In this document: positions 29,733 to 37,581 of the stretch, piece after piece
Layout of the letters: every line of letters starts with the position of its first letter
How positions within the stretch are numbered: position 1 is the first letter of the stretch
NCBI RefSeq assembly: GCF_026167665.1
Contig: NZ_CP098740.1
Span: 6,448,001-6,512,000 of the forward strand
Reading direction: 5' to 3'
Origin: Streptomyces drozdowiczii
Lineage (GTDB): Bacteria; Actinomycetota; Actinomycetes; Streptomycetales; Streptomycetaceae
Length of the DNA stretch: 64,000 bases
Translations under genes and position numbers: made by a program
The notes under the pieces: generated by a model
Databases searched by the model: none
Seen by the model: only the letters and a program-made list of their open reading frames with translations
Told to the model about the DNA's origin: nothing

Positions 29733-30299
29733 GTGAACCGGACCGGCCCCGCGCGGCGCCCCTTCCGAGGCCGCCTCATCCGCAGCCTGACCCCTGCCGC
29801 ACTCGTCGCGGTGCTCGCCGCCGGAGCGGCCGCCTGCGGCGACTCCGACACCTCGTCGCCGGGTACGGCCAGCAGCACCCGCACGCTCTCCGCCGAGCCG
29901 ACGGCGAGCCCGAGCCCGACCCGTAGCGAGCGCACCCCGGAGGAGTTCGCCTCCTCCGTCTCCGCCGACGTCGAGCGCAACCGGCAGAAGGCCGCGGCGA
30001 CCCTCAAGGGCGTCGAAGGCAAGGGCAACGCCATGGACGACGTCTCCGTCAACGGCATCGCCGTCGCGCCCGGGGAGAAGTTCCGCAGCGCCCTGGTCCG
30101 GGTGACCAACCGGAGCGGCAAGGAGGCGTTCTTCGCCGTGCGCGTCGAGTTCGTCGACGCCTCGGGCAAGGTGCTGGACTCCGTGGTGCTCGGCTTCCCG
30201 GACGCGCCGACCGACAAGACCGTCAGCCAGCACGCGAACAGCCGGAAGGCCGCCGGCGTCAAGTCGTTCCCCCGGATCGCCCAGGCGGAGCGGAGCTGA
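29733..30299 (+). CDS. Lipoprotein with FxLYD-like domain
   Basis: 188 aa. A basic N-region and hydrophobic stretch (LIRSLTPAALVAVLAAGAAAC) with a lipobox ending at Cys35, so it is exported and lipid-anchored. A Ser/Thr/Pro-rich spacer follows. The C-terminal domain (NGIAVAPGEKFRSALVRVTN, FFAVRVEFVDASGKVLDSVVLGF) looks like the beta-sandwich FxLYD/DUF4352 type found in extracytoplasmic proteins. Start: GTG 29733 with GGACGGAG 5-6 bases upstream; GTG 29706 lies 27 bases earlier. Ligand is unknown. Confidence 0.8.
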   Translation: MNRTGPARRPFRGRLIRSLTPAALVAVLAAGAAACGDSDTSSPGTASSTRTLSAEPTASPSPTRSERTPEEFASSVSADVERNRQKAAATLKGVEGKGNAMDDVSVNGIAVAPGEKFRSALVRVTNRSGKEAFFAVRVEFVDASGKVLDSVVLGFPDAPTDKTVSQHANSRKAAGVKSFPRIAQAERS

Positions 30300-30330
30300 C
30301 GGCCGACGGCCGGTCTCGGGCGCGGGAGCG

Positions 30331-31149
30331 TCACCAGATGGCGTCCACCCACTCGGGGTGGTCCACGAACGGGTTCCGGTTGTGCTGGTAGTCCTCGTAT
30401 ATGACGTCGTTGCGCCGCTTCTCGAAGGCGTCCGGCGGGTCCTGCTCGCTCCATGCCTTGAGTACGGAGAGCCGGCCGATGTGCGGTGAGGAGCCGTTGG
30501 ACACGCTGTCGTTGGGTTCCAGGTCGGGGAACGCGTCGTCGCCCTCGTAGCGCACGGCCATGTAGAGGATCATCCGCGCCACGTCGCCCTTGACCGCGTC
30601 GCGCGGCTCGAAGGAGTCGGAGTCGGTGTAGTTGCCCGGGGCGTCGCCCAGTTCCGTACCGCCGTTGTCGAAGTCCTTGTTGCCGCGCGTGGAGTTGACC
30701 TGGACGTCGGACGGGCGCAGGTGGTGGATGTCGGTGCCGGGTCCGGTGGCCGTGCCGAAGTCGCCGTGGGACTTGGCCCAGACGTGCTCGCGGTTCCACT
30801 GGCCCGGGTTGCCGCCGTTGTCGCTCTTCGGCTCGGAGCGCCCGGTGTACAGCTCGATGATGTTAGAGGAGTTGGCCGGGTCCTCGTCGGTGTCCTTCAG
30901 GGCGTCCCAGACCTGGCTGTAGGTGAGCTTGCTCTGGTCGCTGATGATCGTGTGCAGGGCGCTCTTCAGTGCGGCGCCGGTCTTGCCGGTCGCGTCCTGG
31001 TAGTACGTGTCGTCCAGCGCGGCGAGCGGGGAGGCGGTGGTGGACGGTGGCGTCGGGACGGGTGCGGCGGCGGCCGTGCCGCTGAACACCGCGAGGGCGG
31101 CGAGCGCGGCCGGCAGGGCGCGGCGCACGGGAAGGTGACGACGGGACAT
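30331..31149 (-). CDS. Secreted endonuclease I family nuclease
   Basis: 272 aa. Cleavable signal peptide (MSRRHLPVRRALPAALAALA, then VFSGTAAAAP). The Endonuclease_1 (beta-beta-alpha-metal, HNH-like) core is NREHVWAKSHG with the general-base His and DIHHLRPSD with metal ligands, plus NPFVDHPEWVDAIW at the C-terminus, typical of this family. It probably degrades extracellular DNA/RNA for nutrient scavenging or during developmental autolysis. Ribosome site GAGAGG upstream of ATG 31149. It converges on the lipoprotein gene. Confidence 0.92.
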   Translation of the reverse strand: MSRRHLPVRRALPAALAALAVFSGTAAAAPVPTPPSTTASPLAALDDTYYQDATGKTGAALKSALHTIISDQSKLTYSQVWDALKDTDEDPANSSNIIELYTGRSEPKSDNGGNPGQWNREHVWAKSHGDFGTATGPGTDIHHLRPSDVQVNSTRGNKDFDNGGTELGDAPGNYTDSDSFEPRDAVKGDVARMILYMAVRYEGDDAFPDLEPNDSVSNGSSPHIGRLSVLKAWSEQDPPDAFEKRRNDVIYEDYQHNRNPFVDHPEWVDAIW

Positions 31150-31310
31150 GTGGGGTGTCCTCTCCGGGAATACGCGCACCGCGGCGCCGTCACGGGGTGG
31201 GGGACGGTTCCGCGGTGCCGTGTCCGCTATGTGTACGCGGGAGCCTTCCATGCGGACCGTCACGATGTGTGAACCCGGCGTATCTATCATGTGCAGGTCA
31301 AGTGAGGGCT

Positions 31311-31324
31311 CGGAACCCGTTCCG
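31311..31324 (+). promoter_or_regulatory. Palindrome CGGAAC-CC-GTTCCG between the nuclease and a small protein gene
   Basis: A perfect 6-2-6 inverted repeat. The left arm also reads as a GGAAC -35 with GTC 15 bases later (31332-31334), resembling an ECF-sigma promoter for the gene at 31397. The two readings cannot be separated by eye. Confidence 0.3.
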
Positions 31325-31396
31325 GGACCCCGTCCCCGCCTCGGATGCGGGAGCGCCGGGGGAGGGCGAGAATGACGTGAAGGACAAGGAGGCGGC

Positions 31397-31597
31397 ATGA
31401 GCGACGAGTCCGATTCCGTATCCAGCACCCGGGGCGTGACTCCGGACGACCTCTTGCACACCGGCGCCACCGACAACCCGTCCGCGGAGGACCTGGTCCT
31501 CGCGTCGGGGAAGGACCTCACCCCGGCGAACCTCGAATGGGCGGAGCGCACCCTGGCCAGGGAGGGCCGGGCGGCCATCGACAAGCGACTGCCATAG
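31397..31597 (+). CDS. Small conserved hypothetical protein, 66 aa
   Basis: ATG 31397 has a strong AAGGAGG at 31386-31392. Acidic, soluble; residues 13-66 (GVTPDDLLHTGATDNPSAEDLVLASGKDLTP, then ANLEWAERTLAREGRAAIDKRLP) form a conserved streptomycete pattern I have no name for. The C-terminal half is predicted helical and amphipathic, suggesting a protein-binding role. Codon use fits a real gene. It stands alone, preceded by the palindrome at 31311. Confidence 0.7.
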   Translation: MSDESDSVSSTRGVTPDDLLHTGATDNPSAEDLVLASGKDLTPANLEWAERTLAREGRAAIDKRLP

Positions 31598-31665
31598 ACA
31601 GCGGTACGGCGCGGCGGCCACGGCCGTCGCGCCCCGGCAGGTACGGGCGCCGGGCGCCGCTCGGT

Positions 31666-31680
31666 TAGCCTGAACGCACA
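31666..31680 (+). promoter_or_regulatory. Candidate -10 for leaderless methyltransferase transcript
   Basis: TAGCCT (31666-31671) ends 9 bases before the ATG at 31681 and no Shine-Dalgarno sequence is present, as is common for leaderless streptomycete genes. Confidence 0.35.
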
Positions 31681-32823
31681 ATGAACCGTTTGACGACGTC
31701 AGAGGCGGGTTACGACCTCGCCCGCTTCCCCGAGGACCCCCGCGACCCCTTCCGAGCCTGGGACGCGGCCGACGCCTATCTGCTCCAGCACCTGGAGGAT
31801 GCGGTCGACGTCTCGGGGAACGTCGTCGTCATCGGGGACCGCTGGGGCGCCCTGAGCACGGTCCTGGCCGCGCACCGCCCCGTACAGATCAGCGACTCCT
31901 ACCTCGGGCAGCGGGCGACCGCCGCGAACCTGGAGCGGAACGGGCTGCCCGCCGACGCGGTGCGCCTGCTGTCCCCGCGCGACACCCCGCCGGACCGCGT
32001 CGACGTCCTCCTCGTACGCGTACCGAAGAGCCTCGCGCTCCTGGAGGACCAGCTCCACCGCATCGCGCCCGCCGTGCACGCCGGAACGGTCGTCGTCGGC
32101 ACCGGGATGGTCAAGGAGATCCACACCTCCACGCTCGACCTCTTCGAGCGGATCATCGGCCCGACCCGGACCTCCCTCGCGGTCCGCAAGGCCCGGCTCA
32201 TCCACTGCACCCCGGACCCGGCCCTGCCCCGCACCCCCAGCCCCTGGCCGCTGCGTTACGAGCTGCCCCCGGACGCCGGGGCTGCCGCCGGGCGCACCGT
32301 GACCAACCACGCCGGGATCTTCTGCGCCGACCGGCTCGACATCGGCACCCGCTTCTTCCTCAAGCACCTGCCGGAGCGCGGCGGGCCGGACAGGGTCGTG
32401 GACCTCGGCTGCGGCAACGGCGTCCTCGGTCTCGCCGCCGCCCTCGCCAACCCCGACGCCACCCTCACCTTCGTGGACGAGTCGTACCAGGCGGTGGCGT
32501 CGGCCGAGGCGACCTTCCGCGACAACACCGGGCCGGACGCCCGGGCCCGCTTCGTCGTCGGGGACGGCCTGTCCGGCGCCGAGCCCGGGAGCGCGGACCT
32601 GGTCCTCAACAACCCGCCGTTCCACTCCCACCAGGCCACCACCGACGCGACCGCCCGGACCATGTTCCACGGGGCCCGGCGCGCGCTGCGCCCGGGCGGC
32701 GAGCTGTGGGTGGTCGCCAACCGCCACCTGGGCCACCACACCACCCTGCGCCGGATCTTCGGCAACTGCGCGACGGTGGCGGGCGACCCGAAGTTCGTGG
32801 TGCTGCGCGCGGTCAGGCGCTGA
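31681..32823 (+). CDS. SAM-dependent rRNA methyltransferase, RlmG/RsmC-like
   Basis: 380 aa, cytosolic. Two-domain architecture of RsmC/RlmG: a degenerate N-terminal Rossmann-like domain (VVVIGDRWGALSTVLAA) and an active C-terminal methyltransferase with motif I VVDLGCGNGVLGLAAA and the catalytic NPPF motif at LVLNNPPFHSH. The NPPF/Y motif marks N2-guanine methyltransferases, so 23S G1835 (RlmG) or 16S G1207 (RsmC) is the likely target class; I cannot tell which. Its last 11 bases overlap the convergent gene that stops at 32813. Confidence 0.88.
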   Translation: MNRLTTSEAGYDLARFPEDPRDPFRAWDAADAYLLQHLEDAVDVSGNVVVIGDRWGALSTVLAAHRPVQISDSYLGQRATAANLERNGLPADAVRLLSPRDTPPDRVDVLLVRVPKSLALLEDQLHRIAPAVHAGTVVVGTGMVKEIHTSTLDLFERIIGPTRTSLAVRKARLIHCTPDPALPRTPSPWPLRYELPPDAGAAAGRTVTNHAGIFCADRLDIGTRFFLKHLPERGGPDRVVDLGCGNGVLGLAAALANPDATLTFVDESYQAVASAEATFRDNTGPDARARFVVGDGLSGAEPGSADLVLNNPPFHSHQATTDATARTMFHGARRALRPGGELWVVANRHLGHHTTLRRIFGNCATVAGDPKFVVLRAVRR

Positions 32824-33730
32824 GCGCCGCCCACTCCGGCAGCGGCTCGCGGGCCGTGTGCCAGGTCGGCGGGAGGGCGGCGACGCCGGTACGGGCGGCG
32901 ATCACGCCGCCCGCGATCGCGCAGGTGGTGTCGATGTCACCGCGTCCCGCGACCGTGCACCACAGCCCCTCCTCCAGGTCGTCCAGGTGGCCCGCCGCAC
33001 ACCACAGCGCGAACGGGACGGTGTCCGGCCCGGACATCCGGTAGCCGGAGCCCAGCACCTCCGCGGCGTGCCGGACCGAGGTGTGGGCGGGCATCCGGGA
33101 CGCGATGCGGACGCCCGAGCGCACCTCGCTGTCGGGCAGGTGCGCGGCGACCTCCTGGAGGAACGCGGTGCGCTCGGGGGCCGGGCCGCCCCGGCCGCGC
33201 ACGGCCAGCGCCGCGGCGACGGCGACCGCCATCGCCCCGGCGGCCGCCTCCGGGTGGTGGTGCGAGACCGCGCTCTGGCGGGCGGCCTGCTCGACGGCGG
33301 TGTCCAGGTCGGCGGCGTGCCAGGCACCGAGCGGGGCGACGCGCATCGCCGCCCCGTTGCCCCAGGAGCCCATGCCCTCGAACTGCGCGGTGACCAGCTC
33401 CCGCCAGGGCTCGCCCGCGCCGATCCGGCGCAGCACGTCGTGCATCGAGGCGCCGTAGCCGCGGTGCGTGTCGGCGGCGTACTCCTCGGCCAGGCGCCGG
33501 GCGAACCGGTCCTGGTCCACGGTGCCGTCGCCCACGGCGAGTTCGCGGACGAGGACCAGCGCCTGGGCGGTGTCGTCGCTCCACCGCCACACCGGCTCCT
33601 CGGGCAGCGTCCGCGCCTCCAGGGGCTCGGGGCCCTCACGGCGCAGAATGCCGAACCAGCGATCGCCGAAGGCGTCACCGAAGGCGAGCCCGGCCAGAGA
33701 GTCGAGTGCGGGGACAGGTGCGACGGTCAT
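32813..33730 (-). CDS. ADP-ribosylglycohydrolase (DraG-like) family protein
   Basis: 305 aa, cytosolic. It removes ADP-ribose from proteins or related substrates. Family features: LAGLAFGDAFGD at the N-terminus (metal-binding start), RWSDDTAQALVL (metal ligands ST/SDD), NGAAMRVAPLG, and near the C-terminus GRGDIDTTCAIAGGVIAA with the second metal-binding DxDT set. All ligand positions appear intact. Start: ATG 33730. No toxin or ADP-ribosyltransferase gene is adjacent, so the substrate is open. The coding end overlaps the methyltransferase gene by 11 bp on the opposite strand. Confidence 0.93.
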   Translation of the reverse strand: MTVAPVPALDSLAGLAFGDAFGDRWFGILRREGPEPLEARTLPEEPVWRWSDDTAQALVLVRELAVGDGTVDQDRFARRLAEEYAADTHRGYGASMHDVLRRIGAGEPWRELVTAQFEGMGSWGNGAAMRVAPLGAWHAADLDTAVEQAARQSAVSHHHPEAAAGAMAVAVAAALAVRGRGGPAPERTAFLQEVAAHLPDSEVRSGVRIASRMPAHTSVRHAAEVLGSGYRMSGPDTVPFALWCAAGHLDDLEEGLWCTVAGRGDIDTTCAIAGGVIAARTGVAALPPTWHTAREPLPEWAALSA

Positions 33731-33768
33731 CGGAGCAGTATGACAAGCCGGGTGCTCCGCCCGCCCCG

Positions 33769-35205
33769 CTATTCCGCCGCCCCGCGCCGCGCGGCCGCCG
33801 CCGACACGGCCGCGCCGATGGAGAGCAGCGCGCAGAGCAGCCAGACCGCGACGTAGCCGGACTCGTTCGCCGCCTCCTGGGTGTCGGAGACGGTGCTCCC
33901 GGTCTCGGTCGCCGGGGTCGCAAGGATGACGGCGATGACCGCTCCGGCGAGCGCCCCGCCCAGGGTCTTGACGTTGTTGTACAGGGCCGTGGTGATCCCC
34001 GTACGCGAGGGGGCGCCGGCCTCCGCGATCACCGTGGGCAGCGCGCCGAGCGCGACGCCGATCCCGGCACCGGCGAGCACCTTGGCGGCCACCAGCTGCC
34101 AGATCGCCGTGTGGAACGCGGCGGTGGCCAGGAAGCTCACGGCGATCAGGGCGAACGAGGCGATCAGCGCGGGGCGGTAGCCGATGCGCCGCGCGACGAG
34201 GGCGGTCAGCGAGGAGCCGACGACCGCGGCGACCCCGGCGGGCAGGGCGATCAGTGAGATGGCGAGGGCGGAGAGCCCGAAGCCGTAGCCGGTGCGTTCC
34301 GGGTCCGCCGCCAGGAACGTGGAGTCCGGGGCCAGGCTGCCGAAGTAGACGACGCCGAACGCCGCCGCGCACAGGAAGTACGGGGCGACACTGCGGTCGG
34401 CCAGTGCCCGCAGGTCCACCAGCGGGTCCGGCACCCGCAGCTCGCGTACCGCCCACACCGCGCCCGTCAGCAGGGCGAGCGGCACCGGGACCAGCACTCC
34501 GCCGGAGAGCAGCGGGCCGGTCTTCGCCGCCGAGATCCCCGCGAGCAGCAGGAGCACCGCCAGGCTCAGCAGGCCCACGCCCGGCCAGTCGAGCCGGGCG
34601 CCCGGCGTCCGGCTCGACTCCGGGATCGCGAGGAACGAGACCGGGACGCAGAGCAGGGCCAGCACGGCCGGGAGGAGCAGGGTGATCCGGACATCGCCCG
34701 TCGCCTTGTGCGCCAGGCCCATGACCACCCCGCCGAGCAGCGTGCCCAGGGTGAGCGCGCCGACCAGGCGGGCGATGGCGCTGCGGGCGCGTTCGACGGA
34801 GAGCCGGTCGCGTACGAGAGCGATCTCCAGCGGCAGCAGGGCCGCGAGCGGGCCCAGCAGCACCCGGCCGGCCAGCAGCACGGGCAGCGAAGGCGCGAAG
34901 GCCACCAGCAGCGAGCCGACGGCGACGCACACCAGCGAGACCCGCAGCATCCGGCGGTGGCCGTACACGTCGCCGAGCCGGCCGAACGCGGGCACCGACA
35001 CGGCTGCGGCGAGCAGCTGGGCGGCGACCACCCAGTTGAGGTCGGCGTCCGCGATCCCCAGCTCGGTGCCGATGTCCGGCAGCAGCGGGGCGATACCGCC
35101 CTGAACGAAACCGCTGGTCAGCTCGAAGAGGACGAGGAGACCCACGACGGCGCCGACCGACGCGGTCTCCGCGGGGGCGGACCTGGGGGACTCGGTGGTG
35201 CTCAT
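33769..35205 (-). CDS. MFS transporter, DHA2-like
   Basis: 478 aa, about 14 hydrophobic helices. Begins VGAVVGLLVLFELTSGFVQGGIAPLLPDIG and carries the loop 2-3 motif GRLGDVYGHRR. Sequences such as GLSALAISLIALPAGVAAVVG and AKVLAGAGIGVALGALPT fit drug/metabolite exporters. ATG 35205 overlaps the stop of the M20 peptidase gene (ATGA), so the two are translationally coupled and the transporter may move the substrate or product of that hydrolase. Confidence 0.9.
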   Translation of the reverse strand: MSTTESPRSAPAETASVGAVVGLLVLFELTSGFVQGGIAPLLPDIGTELGIADADLNWVVAAQLLAAAVSVPAFGRLGDVYGHRRMLRVSLVCVAVGSLLVAFAPSLPVLLAGRVLLGPLAALLPLEIALVRDRLSVERARSAIARLVGALTLGTLLGGVVMGLAHKATGDVRITLLLPAVLALLCVPVSFLAIPESSRTPGARLDWPGVGLLSLAVLLLLAGISAAKTGPLLSGGVLVPVPLALLTGAVWAVRELRVPDPLVDLRALADRSVAPYFLCAAAFGVVYFGSLAPDSTFLAADPERTGYGFGLSALAISLIALPAGVAAVVGSSLTALVARRIGYRPALIASFALIAVSFLATAAFHTAIWQLVAAKVLAGAGIGVALGALPTVIAEAGAPSRTGITTALYNNVKTLGGALAGAVIAVILATPATETGSTVSDTQEAANESGYVAVWLLCALLSIGAAVSAAAARRGAAE

Positions 35206-36407
35206 GACGGCTGCCCGGCGTCCTGGAGGCGCCGCGCCGCGAGCCCGGCCAGCAGGGCGGCGGCGTCCGCCACCGACCGGTCGTCGTAGACCGCCTGCGC
35301 GGAGTGGTTCATGGGGGCGGCCGACGGGTCCTGACCCGACGGGCACGCGCCGAGGCCCACGTACGCGCCCGGGACCTCGTTCAGCACGTACGAGAAGTCC
35401 TCGGAGCCGGCCATCGGCCGCGGCGCCTCGAAGACCTGCCCGGCGCCGAACACTTCCCGCGCGGTGCGCAGCGCGAACGCGGCCTCGGCGGCGTCGTTGA
35501 CGGTGACCGGGTAACCCTCGCGGTAGTCGGTGCCGGCGGTCAGGCCGTGCGCGGCGGCGATCCCCCGCACGGTCCGTTCCAGGGCGGCCCGGACCCGGGC
35601 CCGGGTCTCCTCGGAGAACGTCCTGATGGTGGCGGTGAATTCGGCGGTCCCGGGGATCACGTTCCCGGCCGAACCGGCGTGCAGCGAGCCCACGGTGATC
35701 ACGGCCGGGTCGAAGATGTCGACGGTGCGCGTGACCAGGGTCTGGAGGGCGGTGACCATCTCGCAGACGGCCGGGACCGGGTCCTTGGCCAGGTGCGGTG
35801 ACGATCCGTGGCCGCCGGCGCCCTCCACGCGGACGGTGACCTCGTCGGATGCGGCGAGCATCGGGCCCGGCCGTACGGCGGCGGTGCCGACGGGCAGCAC
35901 CGCCGAGGTGACGTGCAGCGCGTACGCGGCGACGACCCGGCTCCCGGCCGCGTCGAGCACGCCCTCCTCGATCATCAGCCGGGCCCCGCCCATGCCCTCC
36001 TCACCGGGCTGGAACATGAACACCACGTCGCCCGCCAGCTCTTCGCGCCGCGCCGCCAGCAGCATGGCCGCCCCGACCAGCCCCGCGGTGTGCACGTCGT
36101 GGCCGCAGGCGTGCATCCGCCCGGGCACCTCGGAGACGTACGGCACACCGCTGTCCTCCTGTACGGGCAGGGCGTCCATGTCCCCGCGCAGCAGCACGGC
36201 GGGGCCGGGGCGGCCGCCGCGCAGGACGGCGGTCACCGAAGTGAGCTTGTCGCCGGTCGTGATCTCCAGGGGCAGCCCGGACAGCGCGTCCAGAACGGCC
36301 TGCTGGGTGCGCGGGAGATCGAGGCCGAGTTCGGGCTGCCGGTGCAGGGCGTGGCGCAGCCGGACCAGGGAGTCTTCGAAGGCGAGGGCGTCAGTGCGTG
36401 CGAACAT
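35202..36407 (-). CDS. M20-family metallo-amidohydrolase (hippurate/N-acyl-amino acid hydrolase-like)
   Basis: 401 aa, cytosolic. Di-metal peptidase-like: HALHRQPELGLDLPRTQQ at the N-terminus, LRGDMDALPVQE, metal-binding HACGHDVHTA, FQPGEEGMGGA (catalytic Glu-Glu), HVTSAVLPVG and PMAGSEDFSYVL. This pattern is that of the amidohydrolase subgroup acting on N-acyl or conjugated amino acids. Start: ATG 36407; the frame is open further upstream into the divergent gene. Transcribed with the MFS gene and divergently from the AsnC-type regulator at 36511. Confidence 0.93.
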   Translation of the reverse strand: MFARTDALAFEDSLVRLRHALHRQPELGLDLPRTQQAVLDALSGLPLEITTGDKLTSVTAVLRGGRPGPAVLLRGDMDALPVQEDSGVPYVSEVPGRMHACGHDVHTAGLVGAAMLLAARREELAGDVVFMFQPGEEGMGGARLMIEEGVLDAAGSRVVAAYALHVTSAVLPVGTAAVRPGPMLAASDEVTVRVEGAGGHGSSPHLAKDPVPAVCEMVTALQTLVTRTVDIFDPAVITVGSLHAGSAGNVIPGTAEFTATIRTFSEETRARVRAALERTVRGIAAAHGLTAGTDYREGYPVTVNDAAEAAFALRTAREVFGAGQVFEAPRPMAGSEDFSYVLNEVPGAYVGLGACPSGQDPSAAPMNHSAQAVYDDRSVADAAALLAGLAARRLQDAGQPS

Positions 36408-36476
36408 GCCTGGTATGGTGCCGATCCGGCCGTTCGGGTCGCGTTCGATGCCAGGATCCTCCGGATCGCGCAGATC

Positions 36477-36489
36477 GTTTGCCGGAAAC
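36477..36489 (+). promoter_or_regulatory. Imperfect palindrome GTTTGCCGGAAAC in the regulator/M20 divergent region
   Basis: 4-bp outer arms GTTT/AAAC plus an inner C-G pair with one mismatch, 21 bp upstream of the regulator GTG at 36511. It is a candidate operator for the AsnC-type protein. Confidence 0.3.
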
Positions 36490-36510
36490 AACCGACCGGA
36501 GGGCGGCCCC

Positions 36511-37581
36511 GTGCTGGACGAACTCGATCTGCTCCTCGTCACCGCGCTCCAGATCGCACCGCGCGCGGACTGGCGGACCATCGGGGACGTGCTCGACATC
36601 GACGCCTCGACGGTCGCCCGGCGCTGGGCCCGGCTGACCCAGGCCGGGCACGCCTGGGTCGGCGTGCACCCGTCGGTCGCGGCGAGCGGACCGCACACCT
36701 GGACCCTCGTCGCGTTCATCGAGGTCGACTGCCTGCCCGGGCGGCTGCACGAGGTGGCCGGCCACATCGCCGACGACCCGCACGTCTTCAACCTGGAGCA
36801 CGTCAGCGGCAGCCGTGATCTCGTGGTCACCGCGGTCTTCACCGACCACGCCCAGCTCGCCCGGTACGTCGGCTTCCGCCTCGGCGCCCTCGACGGCGTC
36901 GCGGCCTCCCGCACCCAGGTCGCCACCACCCTGCACACCGAGGGCAGCCGCTGGCGGCTCGACCGGCTCACCGAGGAGCAGCGCCGCAAGCTGGCCCCGC
37001 CGGTCACGAACCGGCAGCCCACCCACACCGTCCCGGAGCGCGACCTCGAACTGGTCCGCGTCCTCGGCGAGGACCCGCGCCGGCCCGTCGCGCACATCGC
37101 CGAACGCACCGGGCTCAGCGCCACGACGGTCCGTCGCCGCCTCGACCGGCTGGACGCCGAGCGGGCGCTCTCCTACCGGTGCGAGGTGGCGCGGTCGCTC
37201 TCCGGCTGGCCGGTCTCGGTCTCGTACTGGGCGGCGGTGCCGCAGAGCCGGGCGCCGCAGCTCGCGAAGAGCATCAGCCAGATCCGCGAGATCCGGCTCT
37301 GCGCCTCGCTGACCGGCCCGCACAACCTGCTCCTGGCCGCCTGGCTGCGCTCGGTGGACGACATCGGCGCCTTCGAGTCCCGGCTCACCGCCCGCCACCC
37401 CGAGCTGACGGTGGCCGACCGGGCGCTCACCCTCTGGCCGATGAAGCTCGCCGGCCACCTCCTCGACCCGCAGGGCCGCCACCTGCGCGCCGTCCCCCTG
37501 GCCAGCTGGGAGGACACGCACTCCGACACCGCGGAGGCGGCCCTCCTGGACCGCCTCCGGACACCGCCGGCCACCCGCTAG
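36511..37581 (+). CDS. Lrp/AsnC-type regulator with two fused units
   Basis: 356 aa, DNA-binding. It contains two AsnC-like helix-turn-helix regions: LDELDLLLVTALQIAPRADW with STVARRWARLTQAG at residues 2-45, and ERDLELVRVLGEDPRRPVAHIAERTGLSATTVRRRLDRL near 180-215. Each is followed by a ligand-sensing alpha/beta part. Ordinary Lrp proteins are about 150 aa, so this is a tandem fusion, a known actinobacterial variant. Start: GTG 36511 with GGAGGGCGG upstream. Divergent from the M20-MFS operon, its likely target. The stop overlaps the convergent acetoacetyl-CoA synthetase stop by 4 bp. Confidence 0.9.
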   Translation: MLDELDLLLVTALQIAPRADWRTIGDVLDIDASTVARRWARLTQAGHAWVGVHPSVAASGPHTWTLVAFIEVDCLPGRLHEVAGHIADDPHVFNLEHVSGSRDLVVTAVFTDHAQLARYVGFRLGALDGVAASRTQVATTLHTEGSRWRLDRLTEEQRRKLAPPVTNRQPTHTVPERDLELVRVLGEDPRRPVAHIAERTGLSATTVRRRLDRLDAERALSYRCEVARSLSGWPVSVSYWAAVPQSRAPQLAKSISQIREIRLCASLTGPHNLLLAAWLRSVDDIGAFESRLTARHPELTVADRALTLWPMKLAGHLLDPQGRHLRAVPLASWEDTHSDTAEAALLDRLRTPPATR

